Below, one piece after another: positions 35,816 to 49,300 of a DNA stretch of 64,000 nucleotides. Location of the stretch: positions 1,984,001-2,048,000 of the forward strand of contig CM062382.1 of NCBI GenBank assembly GCA_031310005.1, given 5' to 3'. Origin of the DNA: Dactylellina haptotyla. Lineage: Eukaryota > Ascomycota > Orbiliomycetes > Orbiliales > Orbiliaceae. The notes under the pieces are model-generated. The model made no database searches and was not told the DNA's origin. It worked only from the letters and a program-made list of their open reading frames with translations. The translations under genes were made by a program, and so were the position numbers. Numbering within the stretch: position 1 is the first letter of the stretch; each line of letters opens with the position of its first letter.

Positions 35816-38652
35816 TGTTGGAAGTTGTTTTGAGGATTTGTATTTATAGGAAATTCGGCCACGGTGTAACCAAACCAGTTATTTGATTGTAGCACAATGC
35901 TGCCGATGCAACGGATAGAGTCCCTTCAATTTTGTGAAACCGTTGGACAAATAATTTTCGGAATATCTATTGTTGGTGGATCTGGAGGGCTACTTACTAG
36001 GATAGCAAGAGCTGGTCGGAATGACAAGAAATATATATATAGATGGCGTACGTATTAATGATTATTAAATATATAGACAAATTTCCTTGCAGATCAAGAA
36101 ATTCAATAAGAAAAAGATTCGCTACCAGCAAACCGGTAGGGAGGAGTTGCTGCTTTATGTATCGCGGATAGCTGCTTGGTTCAGAGAGCTGAAACTCGAG
36201 GAGGAGGGCCTGGTCTTAGTTTATAAGACCACCACCACCGCTACCACGTTTTCGTCTGTGTGGTTGGGTTTGCCGTTAGCAATATCCCACGGGACCTTAA
36301 TCAAGGCAACCCGAGCCAAAGGCTTTCTTTCTGGGCTCCTACAGAACCCTTGGCCATCTTGCATGTAGGGCTCGTCCGAAGGCGGCTCCCCTAATACAGT
36401 CAGAGGGGTGTCCATGACAAAAAAAACCGACCAGGGCAGGAAATCACCTTTGGATATCGTTCAAAAAGTACTTTTCCAAGGCCCGATGTGGAATAGTAGA
36501 CGACGGTTGCTGCCCCTTTAGCATTGTCAGTTTCGTGATTCTGCGTTGAAATTAGCAGCCTCTCGAGGGGGCTATGCGGCTGGGCTTTGCAACAGGAAAC
36601 CTGCTTGGGCCCCACTTTGGCCCTCAATTGCAAAGCTCAATCGGTCCCTCACCTTTTTTTATTTTTTCATTTTCATTACCACGGGGCACCCACGGACCAG
36701 AGCAAACCGGGTGAGGCGGAACACTTCGAGCTAGACCCAGGGGCGGAAAAAAATCGAGGGGGAGACATATTCGAACGGACGTTCCCAGCTTTCTGAGCAC
36801 TATTACCTCAGCGAGGAAAAGATCACCAAAAACGTATGCCGAAGCTACCGGCGATACTAGTCAGAGCGATCTAAGAGACACTCCCACGATCCAGTTACTG
36901 CTAAAATTATATATTTTGCATGCTATTGCGTTTTCAACACCAGAAATTTCTGACTGTGCCGGTGGTCGACGATGGACAGGCCCGGCTCATGCAGGTGAAC
37001 TGTTTTGAAAGTGTCTACGTTTTAAATTTGCAAATATCACGGCGCGAAAGCGCAGCTGAAGCGCTTTTGGGTGTTGTATCATGTCTCTGGTCTCAAAGCT
37101 GCAAGTCTCCAGTGGTGAAGCAGCCAGGCAGAGAACGGCGACGGGTCGAGAGAGATAAATTGTGCTCTCCTCTCCCAAACTCTCCCGTCGTAGGCTTTTT
37201 GATTGCAGGGATAGCCGCTGTCCTGCAGCACCTGGTGCAAACGACGGGCTAGCTGTTGGACTTTTGAGCCTCTGTATCGCCTGTCCTGCCGCCTGTTCAG
37301 CCTTGTGTGACCACCAATCGGCCTGCAGGCGGATTACCAAGCTAGTCGACTCGTCTCATGAGAGTGGCCCTTCATCCAATTTTCCCCATAGCGCAAGTGC
37401 ATGCACGGTTTGTTCCTGGACCGGGTTGGCCCTTGGCAATTTGGAATTCTTGGAACAACTGGAAAATACAAAAGTACAAAAAGCGCGAAATTTCAAAAGG
37501 GGAGCCGGTCGAAGACGACCTGCGAGGAATTCCAAAGGACCGGTTGCAAGAGGGTTTACGTCCCGGCTGGTTCGGGAGCGGTGAGCAAAAAGGCTGCTTC
37601 CGGTTGTCAGAATGGTGAGGCCGTGTTCAGATCGTGTAGGTATCATACCATCCTGTCAGATAGATGGATATATTTAGTTTCCAAACGCCAGGCATTGGGG
37701 CTCCCTCGTATGAGCTCACATCGCGAGCGTATGAACGAAAGAAAGGAAAAGAAAACACCGGGCGGTGGTGTTCTAGTTACCTCCCTTTGCCTGCCTGCAG
37801 GCCTTCCTCTATAGGCGACCACTGGACCAGCCAAGAGTAAGGAAACGCTCTGTGCCGTATGTTCGCAGCGGGGCTTGAGATCAACATTCATTCCATCCAC
37901 GCTACCCCGCGATCGTGGATGTACGGACGTACATGTACATACCATCACCATCAAACACCCGCCCACCCATCCGGGGTGCGTCCTGCCAGAGGTTGTGGTG
38001 GGTCCGTGTCGAGTCAAAGATAGAAGCATCCAAATGCCGGGCCACCGACCGACAGACTGACCGCCAGGCTGTGTTTTGTAAGCGTCGTCACTTGTCTATC
38101 AGATCTTCTGGTTCATCGATCGGGATCCTGATCCTCCCCCCAAAGGCGACCAGGATGCGAATGGCAACGGCTTCCCATCGCTAAACCCGAACGACTTTGA
38201 CAGACATGGTGCCGGACACCTGCGCGCAAGGTTATGCCTGTCGACCCGAACTCTGACATCTCGACCGGCCAACCTCACCTGCTGCAATGGGACGAAGCGT
38301 TGCGACTGTTGTTGCTGCTTTAATGTAATGCTGCTCGTGTTGGCCGCTGGCGCGATGTGTGACAGCTGTGCCAGCGAAATTTTTGCACACGGCCGCAGCA
38401 ACGACGACGCACCTCGACACCGGCGCATTCATTGCATGCATGCTCGCCTCGGTGTGGACCAATTCTCTGCATTGGACATATTCTCCGACCAGCCAGTTTG
38501 CATTTGCAAATAACCTCGCGCCCCCAACTGCAAACTGCACCGTAGCTCCCGCGCGTCTCCAGCTATTTCTAATATTGCTTCTAAATAAACACTTTTTCCC
38601 GCTGAGACAGCGACTTCGGACGAGATAATTAGTCGTTACTTAATCACGAGAC
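35816..38652. other. Long divergent intergenic region, no gene seen
   Basis: These 2.8 kb are upstream of both the CFEM gene (-) and the 128-aa gene (+). Overlapping frames of 60-140 aa exist on both strands in the GC-rich part (36900-38500), but none has recognisable motifs or consistent splicing. Confidence 0.5.
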
Positions 38653-39139
38653 ATGGCATCTTCAGCCACTCACACCAGGCAGATGGCTTCGTCTGCCCTG
38701 TCCTCTTTCTTACAAGCCCGTCACGCCCAGGTTCCTTCCAGTGATGTCTCCCGTGCTCTCCGCCGGAAACATCAGCGGGGACAACAGAAGAAGAAGCGCT
38801 TACGGAGCCACGCCCCCGTCGATGATGGCGATGAAGGAGAACGACAGCAGGAAGGTTCAGTCTCAAACGTATCCCCGGGTACCTCAAAGAACGATCGTGT
38901 AAAGACAGCGGCCATGAGCAAGGAGGAGAGGGCTATCAGACAGAGGGTTCGTATAGCAGGATCTGGGCACTGCCAGGGTTAAATATACACTCACAATTAA
39001 CAAAGTTTAAATTGGCTGACATTTGCAACTGCCTATATTCTCTTAGATACTGACAATGCGAGAAAACAAGCGCAAGGGAAAGCCGATCCTTCCGTCAGAG
39101 AATATTGCTGACAGCGACGAAAGCGAGGATGGTTTCTAG
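38653..39139 (+). CDS. Unrecognised basic protein (128 aa)
   Basis: Two exons (38653-38946 and 39047-39139) give 128 aa. The N-terminus is Ala/Ser-rich with THTRQMASSALSSFLQAR. A basic patch, RKHQRGQQKKKRLR, may act as a nuclear localisation signal. The C-terminus SKEERAIRQRILTMRENKR, followed by GKPILPSENIADSDESEDGF, looks conserved and ends acidic. The intron has a GTTCGT donor and a CTGAC branch at about 39016; its removal extends the protein in frame past the stop of the unspliced frame. The family is not recognised; a small nuclear or nucleolar protein is a guess from composition. Confidence 0.65.
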
Positions 39140-39577
39140 TTTTTCTTTTTCTTTTTCTTTTTCTTTTCTGTTCCCTCTTTCTTCATGCCGCCTATTCCTG
39201 CTGTTGAAGTTCCGAACTTTCGGGCCTCCCTCTCAGGCTCTCGCCAACTTGCAGATATAGCCTATAATATTATCACTATTATTATTATTATTAATAATCG
39301 GAGCCTCATTCCTTAGCATTGACCAACTCCTTTCCACTTGACTTCGTATCTTGTTGAATCGAGGACACGCCATTCAATCAATCCATGCTCTAAACATCAA
39401 CAACATCTGTGAATATTTTAATGACGGAAATTATTTTGGGTTTAAATTCTCGTATCGTACAACTGCCGCGGTTTTCTTCATAAAACAAAACGGTGATGAT
39501 CTCTGCCACGAACCTTGGTTCGCAAAACATTTCTTTCGGGTCCCTAAAAATATAGGGCCCGAAAACACGGATTTGTT
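39140..39577. other. Convergent 3' flanks with simple repeats
   Basis: Simple TTTTTC-type repeats start directly after the stop codon (39140-39168), and an ATT-type repeat lies at about 39270-39297. No gene was seen. Confidence 0.6.
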
Positions 39578-41893
39578 CTAAGCCACGTTGGTCTGCTGCT
39601 CCTGCTTCCACTTGTGAGCAGCCTGGAGCAGCTTGAGCATGCCGGCATTCTGCTCTTCATCTGCAGGGAATAGGTAATCCATGTATTCTTCGAAGCTGTC
39701 GTCGTCCAACTTTCTCCGCTTCTTGACCTTGCGAGGCATCTGTGCTTCCACCTTCTGAATGGACGCCTGGGTGCCGTGAGTTTGTTCGAACATCTTCCAG
39801 GCATTGAGCAAGACCACACGCTGTTTGTTTACCGCAGTGTTAGCAAAATCGGATTCTCCAATCCTTCGATAAGGACGTGATTCCCATACCTCTTCTTTCA
39901 AACCCCTATCCTTCAGTCTCTTGTAGCCCTTCTCAAACACCGCTCTTGCCCTATCTTTGGCCTCTTCGCTAACAGTCTCCTCATCGGCATCCTCAGGAGC
40001 ATCATCATCGGGTACATTGATTTCGAAATGCGCATAACTGATCCATACTTTGACATGCTCCGTCTTCTCAAGCAGTCTTTCGTATAGTAACCTCGTTCGC
40101 TCCCATTCGGATTCTTCCTCTTCGAAGTCTATGTACGCTTTCCAAACAAGCTCGGGCATATCCAGCTCCGACTGAACGATCGCGAGTTCGTAAATGGCTC
40201 TCGCCCGATCGAAGTCTTCAAGTTGCCGCTCCAGTTCAGCAAATTGTATCCACGCTTGGCTGTTCGACGGGTTGAATTCAATTTGTTTCTCGTACAATGT
40301 TCTGCAACGGACGAATTCGTGTAACTTCTTTTCTAATTCGATGTACCCTTTGAAAAGCTTATCCTTCGGGCACATCCCGATACCGGTACCCAAAGTCTTT
40401 CGCGCCTTTGTAACATCCATTTGGCGGATAAAAAAATGTGCAGCCATCAACCAGATCTTTGCGAAAGTAAACGATTTGTGCGGTATGAGCTTCAATGCTT
40501 CCGTGTATATTTGTCCGGTTCTCTCTTTATCCTATTCAATTGTTAGAGACCTCGATACCAAACCAAGATGAAAACTATGCCTAACATACCTTGGTTTCCA
40601 GCTCTTCAAAAAGGGCGTAATTGATCCACAGATAAATATATCTTCTCCAATGTCGTTTCTCATGTGTAGGGGGAATCTGTGCTATCGCTCGTTCGTACAC
40701 ATCCCTCACTTTATCAACATCGCCCTGAGTTTCCTCAAGTCGAGCGTAATCGAACCAGACATCATAATTCTTCGGGTTCTCCTTTATTAACTCCTCGTAC
40801 TGAACTCTACGCTTCGCCGCTATGACATCCTCCACACCTTCCTTGTCACCGAATTGTTTCTCGAAAGTGGTGTAGTTGTTATAGAGCTGTTGGGACTTTG
40901 ACCGGGGAAGCCTATCCAAGGCAAACTTGTAAAGAGCTCGAGCTCTCTCAAACTCCTTGAGCTTTGTTTCGAATCTCGCGAAAGCGATGAAGAGCTTTTC
41001 GTCGATGAACTCGTCTCCCAAGTGCTCGATAGCTGCGGTGAATACCTCGCGAACGAGATCCGGGGTTCCGAATTCCTCCTCGAATTTAGCCCACTTGATC
41101 CAATTCCTGGGCTCCGGGTGCACCTGGGTGAATCTTTCAAAGATCGCGCGAGCCCTTGTGATTTCTCCGTATCGCTTTTCAAGCTTCACGTATGCCCCCC
41201 ACGCGGACTCATCCGGCTGCCAGGACATCCATCTCTCGAAGACCTGCCGTGTACCCGGAATATTCCCTAGTGTTTCTTCCATATAAACATACTTGTACCA
41301 TATCTTGTCGACCCGCGGGAGTATAGAGACAGCGCGATCCAGGAGATTTCGAGCATGATTGATGTTCCGGGTTTTCATCTCTGCCTCGATATATCGTAGC
41401 CATAGCGGGACGGATGTCGAATCCACATCGAGGGCTCTCTCAAAGATGGAACGTGCGCTACATTTTACAAAACTCTGCTGTCAGCCATCAGCCTTTTTGT
41501 ATTGAATATGCGTTAGACGGGCAATGGGACACCTACCGGTTGTATTCTCTCTGCTCCAGCTCCCAAGCGGCGTACCGCATCCAATTGTTCATGTTTATCC
41601 GATTCCGCCTGACATAGTCCTCGAATTCCTTCCGTTTCCTTCCCTGGTACTCATGGAGTTCTTCGAGGTCGGCGAATCGCTGGGTTGGCGCTTGGACGCC
41701 GGGTTCTTGTCGTTCAAAGGCTTCTCGCAGCAGCTGTTCGGCGGATATTTGCTCTGTATGAAACCGACGCTCGTTAGTAGTGTGACTTTCTTTTTTTTCT
41801 TCTCACGATCAAGGTGGATCTCGAGGACGTACGTTGCGATGGGGCCTTGTTCTTAACCCTTGGAGGGCCGCGTGATTTCTCCGAGGTACTCAT
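39578..41893 (-). CDS. CLF1: Pre-mRNA-splicing factor Clf1/Syf3 (crooked neck)
   Basis: Four exons on the minus strand (41893-41833, 41753-41537, 41457-40590 and 40531-39578) give 699 aa, the normal size. The protein is built of HAT (half-a-TPR) repeats, recognisable as repeated W-x-x-Y/F...E...A-R-x-(I/L)-(F/Y)-E-R units such as [20 protein letters not shown] and [19 protein letters not shown]. It starts [18 protein letters not shown], then [13 protein letters not shown]. An acidic loop lies near [15 protein letters not shown] nuclear localisation-type patch [13 protein letters not shown] is near the C-terminus. Clf1 is a scaffold of the NineTeen complex and is needed for tri-snRNP entry and spliceosome activation. 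All introns are 58-79 nt with normal GT-AG ends. Confidence 0.97.
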
Positions 41894-42494
41894 TGTGCCG
41901 TGTGCTCTAGCGACCAGATCCGTGGGCGGGGTGTAGTTAATTTTCGGTGTCCGTGAACCGTCGATGTCGCGTCGATGGGGAAGTACAAGTCTGGATGCCG
42001 CCAGTGAAGATTCGCGAGCTGTGGGACCAAGCGAATTCCTGAGTCACGTTATATAAATCAAAGGCCCGCAACGCAATTTCGGAAGACGATATGCCTAATC
42101 AACTATACGGAAAGGCTCTAATTCTTATTTTTCATTCTGACTTGAGGGCTTTGAACTATGCTTCTCGCATATAATGTCTCTCTCTCTTTTTTTTTTTAAT
42201 ATATATATATAAACTCCCAAGGTAGTAGGCGCGTATGTCTTGAGCCATGTCAGAATCTCCCTTCCCTCGAAATTCAAGCAGATAACTTTCTTATTCTGCA
42301 AATTTGCAAACTTAATTAAATATTTCAAGGTCAATTTCGCTTTATATTGCAGAAAGCTGGTTTACCTACTCTATTCGGAGATCATGCACAAAAATATATA
42401 ATTTTCAAGATATCGATGGTATAAATATCATACGCCAATAGAAAACGCCAGGAATATGCTAGGGGAGGGAATCACGGGCGGATACAAGACGAGG
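41894..42494. other. Spacer between GPN1 and CLF1 (same strand)
   Basis: These 600 bp carry the CLF1 promoter and the GPN1 3' flank. A T11 run followed by an (AT)n tract lies at about 42189-42211. No gene was seen. Confidence 0.5.
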
Positions 42495-43830
42495 CTACCT
42501 GGGAGCATTTAGGTATCTCATAAAGCTTTCGTCTGCGACGTCATCTTGCCTCCCGTCGGGATGCAGAGCTCTTTCGTACCTGTCGACCAAGCTATCGTCT
42601 CCCATTCTCCCATCATTTGTGTTATCCTCAACATCTTGGTCACCTTCCATCAATTCGTCGTCCGAGTCTGCAGCATCGCTTAGGGTATCAATCTCCGGCT
42701 CGCTGGCCGAGATCTTGACATCTTTCTTTGGTTTCTTTGACGCCGAGCCTGACATTTTCATATCCGACATCAACCTGTCTAGTTGCTCGTTCTGATCGTC
42801 CTTCTTTTTCTCTTCCCTTTCTTTTCGGGCTTTCTCTAGTTCTGGGAGATAGTCCTTTTTGTATTCCTCCACTTTTGAATCAACAGCCTTAAAGAAATCA
42901 TCTATTCCAGCACCCGTCATCGAAGAAACCGAGACAACCTGTTCTACGGGGTTAGCGTGTCCACAATATAAATTCAAGGATCGGCTTGGAAACCTTACAT
43001 CGAGGTGGTTGTAGAATTCGTCCAACATTAAACTCATGCTATTCATCAAACTGCCCATGTATCCACTATTGGACCCGTCTTCTTTCTCTTCTTCCTGTCT
43101 TAAGGCCGCCTGGAAGGCCTCAAAGTCCGTCATCCACTCCTTCGCGAAAGCCGCATCTTGAACATCCGTCTTATTGAACACAATAATCATCGGTAGTTTG
43201 GTTTTGTAGAGAATCGAACAGGCGTAAAGCATATTGGACATAAATGTGGAGGTGGACGTTGTTCGAGGCGTGTCAATCACATAGGCGAGAACAGTTGGAA
43301 ACGACGAAGCGAGGGCATCTGTGACGATAGCTCCGGAAGCAGACCTTGATTTCATCAGTTAATGACCGGATATCTTAATATAAATAATTGTACTACTCAC
43401 CAAACAAAACATTCAATTTGGCCAGGTGTATCAACCAAGATACGAGATATCGTCGGAGCCCGTTTTTCGAGAATACCAATCACTTGGTCGATCTTAGTGG
43501 CAAACAAGTTTAAGCATGTCATGATGCCTCCGTTTGGTCCAAGATTATATCTAGAGCACATACACCGTTAGCTAGTCGAACTACTACCGGAAGACCTCTA
43601 ACCTTAACAAAAGGATCTGATGGGACATACTGCTTCATGACTTGCTTGTAGTTGACAGAGTCTCTAATATCGATATGTCTATCAAACGGAACATTCTTGA
43701 CAGCTGGATCAAGATTAACGATATAAGGCGGCTCCTTCTTCTCGTGTAGGTGTGCATTCAGTCGTTGCATAAAGGTTGTCTTCCCAGACCCAGCCATACC
43801 GACCACCATGATCGCTGGTGGTTGTGCCAT
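42495..43830 (-). CDS. NPA3: GPN-loop GTPase 1 (Npa3/XAB1)
   Basis: Four exons on the minus strand (43830-43631, 43550-43401, 43344-42999 and 42938-42495) give 379 aa. It starts [19 protein letters not shown] (P-loop, 11-19). The family-defining Gly-Pro-Asn loop is at 71-73 ([14 protein letters not shown]), [11 protein letters not shown] is the G3 region and FNKTD is the G4 specificity motif. The C-terminus is acidic and coiled ([19 protein letters not shown]), ending FMRYLNAPR. Npa3/GPN1 drives assembly and nuclear import of RNA polymerase II. The intron before exon 3 uses an AAG acceptor at 43345-43347 that restores ECFVWSASGAIV. It is divergent from CWF19. Confidence 0.96.
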
Positions 43831-44162
43831 CTTTGGAAGGCTCTATCAGAGCTTTGAATCAGTTGCCGAGCGAAATGGAAGATTTACCGGCCGTCCCAGG
43901 ATAAGATATCGCTACGATGACCGTTGCTTCGGAGAGTGAAAGGTATTTTTGAGGTGAAGTTGGCGGGGAGGTTTGAGTTTGAGGTGCGGCGGGTTGAGAT
44001 GTGGAGCTTGCAAGGTTTGTCATTCGAGGTCTCGCCAAAGAAATGTCTAAATCGCGACCCAGACATTACTAACCACGGCGACCCGATACACTCACCCATC
44101 ATCGCTCCGAAGAAAAGAAAACTGGTGTACCGACCAGTGGCGGGCCCGTCCAAGCACTGAAA
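43831..44162. promoter_or_regulatory. Shared divergent promoter, GPN1/CWF19 (332 bp)
   Basis: The start codons of two divergent RNA-metabolism genes are 332 bp apart. A 79-codon frame at 43924-44160 stops just before the CWF19 ATG and is regarded as chance. Confidence 0.55.
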
Positions 44163-46511
44163 ATGGAGTCCAAATCCAGCCGACACGGTGAATCGCGGGA
44201 TAGAGACCATCACGACCGAAAAAGACATCGCGAACGCGACGACGAAGCTGGCGAACGACGTCATAGGCACCGCGAACACGAAGATCACGAACAGACCGGC
44301 GACAGACATAAATCTCGTGAAGGTGATTCTGAAGACAGACATCGTAGGCATCGGCATCATCATCGCTCATCATCTTCGAGGCATGATAGGGATTGCGACG
44401 ATGACCGTCCCAGACATCACAGCAGCAAACGGTCTCGACATTCACGACACGAAGACGATGATTCTCGAAGGCGAGATAGGCACAAGCGAGACGATAAACC
44501 CGACGAAATACAGAAAGAAGACATAGAGGCCGAAGGTGAAGGAATGTGGGTGGAAAAGGCTACCAGCCCGGCACCCAATGTCGGGATGAGTACATCTAAG
44601 ACGGTTTCGAATGGCCCACCATTGAAGCGTGACGCCTGGATGGAAGAATCAGGAATCGATGTGGAATACACGCAAAGGGGGGAAAGGAAACCAAAGGACA
44701 CGTCTAAAACCACGAAGCAGATGGTTAAAGATTATAGTCTGAACGTATCGTCGAAAGAGCTAAACACTGCTCTTCGAGAGGGCATCTCACTTGATTCCTA
44801 CGAGCCTCCCAAGGAGACAGGTCCTTCTTTCATGTTTGGAGATGGCGGTTCTCAGTGGCGCATGAGAAAACTCAAGAATGTGTACGCAAGAGCAGAAGAG
44901 GAAAAACGGAGCATCGACGATGTTGGTGCTGAGGTATTTGGAGATCTCAAGAGTTTCGATGAAATTCGCGAGGAGAGAATAGAGCTTGATCGACGGGAGA
45001 CTTACGGCAAGGACCGGAGAGACTATAAAGAACATCCTACTGGTGATTTATATTCACAGCGGAACACCAAAACCAGACGCTCACCAAGCCCGCCACCGAA
45101 ATCTCCGAAAATAATAAGTACAGCAAACCAGCCAGTCCCAACTGTCACCAAGTTTATCGACCAATCGGCATTAAACAAATTACGTGCAAGTTTACTCAAG
45201 GCGCAACTGAGAGGCGATTCAAAAGCTGCAAAACTTGAGGCGGAATACAATCTAGCCCTTGCTGCATTTGCCAACCAGAAGGAGCCCGAGGTCGTTGTAC
45301 TATCTGCTATGGACTCGCGACTCCTCGCTGGTGGTGGCAGGAGTAGCGAAGCAAAAGAAATCACGAGTGGTAGACGTAAAGGCAAAATGGAGGCGAACGA
45401 GGATATCAGTCTAGATGATATGCTACGAGAAGAGAAACGAACAAAAGGTCATGTCAACGAAGGGCGAATGTTCGCTGAGAGAATAGCCAAAGATGCCAAA
45501 TTCGATGTAAGCTGATTGTTTTCTGCTACATCCCCCCTTATTTCAAGCTCAATTTTTTACTAATATGATAATCAGAATGATCTAGAGTATATGGATGAAA
45601 ATGCGAGTAAACTGGCTACCCGTATCCAGAAGAGCGAGATCGATATCAAGAATATGGCCATCAATGATTTCAAACGGCAGCAGCGTATTCTTGACAGTTG
45701 CCCACTCTGTTCCCAAGAGAATAGACAGCCAATTGCACCTGTGATATCACTTGGGACTCGTGTATTCTTGACGCTTCCTACAGAGCCAGAATTGTCTGCT
45801 GGTGGTGCGACTATAGTGCCTATACAGCACCGTACGAACACTCTAGAATGTGACGATGATGAATGGGAAGAAATACGAGTATGTGCTCTTTTGCTGAATT
45901 CTTCCCATACCACTGAACATCATTTCTAACCTGCCATCCAGAACTTCATGAAATGCCTAATCCGAATGTACCACGCTCGGGGCCAGGATGTCATATTCTA
46001 CGAGAACGCATCAGCCCCTCATAGGAAACGACATGCTGCCATCGAAGTCATACCCCTCCCGCTCGAGCAGGGAGAATTGGCACCTGCCTTCTTCAAAGTA
46101 AGTAAACGAAGCCCAAGACAAGTATCCCAACTGTTTACTGATTTTCTTCTCAAGGAAGCGTTCCTTTCTGCCGACGAAGAATGGTCTCAGCATAAGCCAA
46201 TTATTGATACCGCATCTTTGTCCCGGAAAAGCTTGGGGAAGCAGGCTTTCCGTCGGTCCATGGTAAAAGAAGCACCCTACTTTCATGTATGGTTCGAAAT
46301 CGATGGAGGCATGGGTCATATCGTCGAGAACGAGAACAAGTGGCCAAAGGGTGATCTTTTCGCACGGGAGATCATTGGAGGGATGCTGGATTGCGAACCC
46401 GACATCATCAAGAGGCAAGGAAGATGGAATAAAGGCAAAGACAGAAGAGAAGACGATTTTCGGAGACAATGGAAGAAATTCGATTGGACTCGGGTGCTTC
46501 TAGACGGATAA
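44163..46511 (+). CDS. CWF19: Cwf19-like spliceosome/lariat-debranching associated protein
   Basis: Three exons (44163-45506, 45576-45878 and 45942-46511) give 738 aa. The N-terminal 115 or so residues are an extreme Arg/His/Asp-rich region (HRHREHEDHEQTGDRH), comparable to RS-like domains. The middle has the Cwf19 block YDPP-like DSYEPPKETGPSFMFGDGG, then WRMRKLKNVYARAEEE. The CwfJ C-terminal domain 1 starts at about LDSCPLCSQENRQPIAP, with a CPLC knuckle, and domain 2 contains FHVWFEIDGGMGHIVENE and FAREIIGGMLDCEP. Cwf19 (yeast Drn1) associates with the intron-lariat spliceosome and modulates lariat debranching by Dbr1. Both introns (69 and 63 nt) are regular. Confidence 0.95.
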
Positions 46512-48879
46512 TCGATATTTTAGCGTTGCCTTAAACCGCATAATCCCTAACCCGCGGGCTTTTTCCCTTTTGCATTCCGAAGTTGGTATCTTTCCAGATA
46601 TTTGCCGGAATAGCAAGCACCGCCTCAAGGCTGTTTTCTCTAGCAAATTCCTTGGATTGAAGCATAGGGATGTTCCTGGATGCAGCCCCCTCCTGAATCG
46701 AGGCAAATTTAGGGAATCATGAACTGATTCCTTTCTATTGAGAGAGTGGGTTTGAATTCTTTTTGGTCTATGGCTAGGCTGTCTTGCATGACCCAAGGTT
46801 ACAAACCCTGGCTCTGTCCTTGCAATCAATCCGATTCGTTGCATCGGATAAATTCAACTTTTGGTCTCAACGCCTTGACATCCCTTCTAGAACGAACGCT
46901 TTTTTTGGTTATTATTTTATTTAGTCCTTTTTTCGCAACCACTGGAGCTTTAGGAAAGGGGCTAGTGAAGCAGGTGACCGCATCTCAAATACACCCCCCC
47001 TAGGACTCGCCTGGACGAGCGAGGGAAATAAGTTTCAGGCGAGGTAGGCACCGGGCCGAACGAGCGTATTTCTTTTCAATACGCATTGAACGAGTGGATA
47101 CCGTGCCCGAGAAGTGGAGCTCGAAGGTTCCATGGATCCTCCATCACCTACAAGCATGTTTATTCAAGCTTTGCCTTGACCGAGATATATTGGCCAGAAA
47201 AATTCAGGAACACATCGACATTTTATATATAAGTGGACAACTAGGATGTAATTCCGGTAAATAAAAACAAAATGAACAAAAACGTTGACGTGATTCGCCT
47301 GTGTTTCGAAGAAAGAAACCGTCTCCACTTCTACGCGAGCATCAATACGGTAATCGCACGGCCACGCACAGCTCGGATATAGACACACCGAAAAAAGAGC
47401 ATTGATCGGTTATGATTGTAGGCCCTGACGAAATGGGTGTCATTTGAGTTCTGCCAGGTCAGTGCGTCCGTGCGTACCCTGTCGATGTGCTCCTTATCAA
47501 CACTCCTAATATTATTTTTTGTTATAAAACTGGTAACAAATGGCTAAATACTTGATTCTGTGTGCAATTCAATTAAGACTCGGGAATGAGGCTGTATGCA
47601 TGTATATATTCAAAGTAACTAAGTATCAATAATAATATTTTATTTCGTAGTAGCTGCTGATTCAAGCATGACAAACCGGAATGATTGTATGAACATATTC
47701 CGAGTCATCCCACCAGTCCCTGTAAATAGTTACATCAAGACACACTTCGAAACGGTGAATCACCTGTCCAAACTTATGTGTATGCTTTGTTTTGGGACGA
47801 ACCAAAATGTACGAGACTAATGGTCGAGGGATGAACTTCGCCTATCTCCCCCAAGCTACTTTATGCTTAGAATTAATCTCTGTTATCCTAATCCCAAATG
47901 CAAGTTGAAATTGTTACGAGCGAGTAAGCTAAGGATTCTGATACTTACGATAATATTTTCGCTGAGAACTCAAAACTCATTTCTGGGGTGACGAAAACAT
48001 AAATATGAGGGTTACGCATTCAAATATTCGCCACTTCCACCTAGTCTTATTTGTTCACATATTTGTTTATTTTTTTTGGCTCCTTTACGAGCCTCATACC
48101 CTGTCCCCCCGCGGAGATCATCTACATCATACAAAGCTGGCAGCTCGCCTTACCTCGAAGCGAAACGAGGAAGAAGGTTCCAATATTCGACTTTCTGAAC
48201 CGAGAAAACTTATTCCCCCGCTTCCAATTTTCGTGCAGGTTCTTCCCGTGGCCTGAAAATATCATCTTACTAGGCCTAGCTAGGAATAAATTTTATAGCA
48301 TGTTCTCGATCAGCATTGCTCGTCAATCGTTGTAACGACATGTCGTAACCATAGCATCCGGTTGGTGGAATTTATTCGTGCCATGTAAAGCCGGGATGCG
48401 ATGAACATTCTTGGCTTTTTCTATTTTATTTTATTCTATTTATTTATTTTAAATAAAACCGTCTTCCAAATTGGATAAGAGAGGGCTGTCCCTTTTTTAT
48501 ATGTACATGCAAGTACTGACTGAGCGCCGGTTACCTGGTTTGCTCGGTGGCCCGAGAATAAAGATGACCCGCATATAGGACTGGAGTGTTATTATTATCG
48601 CGATATTCGGTCTAAAATGGATGTTTCCAATAGATTAACTTAACACCTCAAGGCGAAAAATTAAGCCGAAGGTTTGGAAATTTCAAGTTCCACGAATTCC
48701 AGGGCTTCGAAGAATATCTGCTTGTAGTTCCAGTAATTATTCCTACGCCAATGATATCTTCAAAATCATCATCACCAGAATTGGCAAGGAGGGAAATTGA
48801 AGAATATCTCTGGCGATTCGAATCTTGATTTCGCTCAGAGCTTTTCTAAACCACAAATTACGTATTTCACGGTGGGTGG

Positions 48880-49300
48880 CGCGATGTTCTCAAAAGACAG
48901 AAATCTTCCTTATCTCCGAAGCATCTTCATTATTTCCCCGAGCTTCCCGCGCCCTCTGCTTCAAAAAAGTTTGACCAACCCATGGCATTCTAGAAACGAT
49001 ACCGTGTCCGGGTAACCAATACAGCATGTGTATCAAATCCATCATCAAGGATACATCCTCAGTGCGCAAAAGAATACCTGCATACCCAAATTCCGAAGTT
49101 CCAACAGTTTTCATCATGAGAGCTCTCAACGCCTCCCCAATGGCGCAATCCAATAGCACTTGCCGTTTTGATATATTTTAGACGAACTCCTTACTAGCGT
49201 GGACCCGAGAGAAGACACAGGTGATAGGGTATCGGTACTCAGAAATCTCTTCATATTTATTTATAGGACAAAACAATGATTTATCGGGTCAGGAGTTCGA
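48880..49300 (-). pseudogene. Possible relic of a cytochrome-P450-like coding region
   Basis: An 89-codon minus-strand frame reads like the middle of a fungal P450: FGYAGILLRTEDVSLMMDLI, followed by HMLYWLPGHG and MPWVGQTFLKQRAREAR, echoing the FG...ID...LPWL...R block. No heme-binding FxxGxRxCxG or ExxR motif was found nearby, so this would be a fragment at best. The assignment is weak; chance coding similarity cannot be excluded. Confidence 0.25.

Noticed and set aside
36920-38560. Many 60-140-codon frames on both strands
   Set aside because: GC-rich DNA opens several frames at once; none shows a family motif or plausible splicing.
43924-44160. 78-aa frame just before CWF19
   Set aside because: It lies in the shared promoter, ends two bases before the CWF19 ATG, and has no similarity to Cwf19 N-termini.
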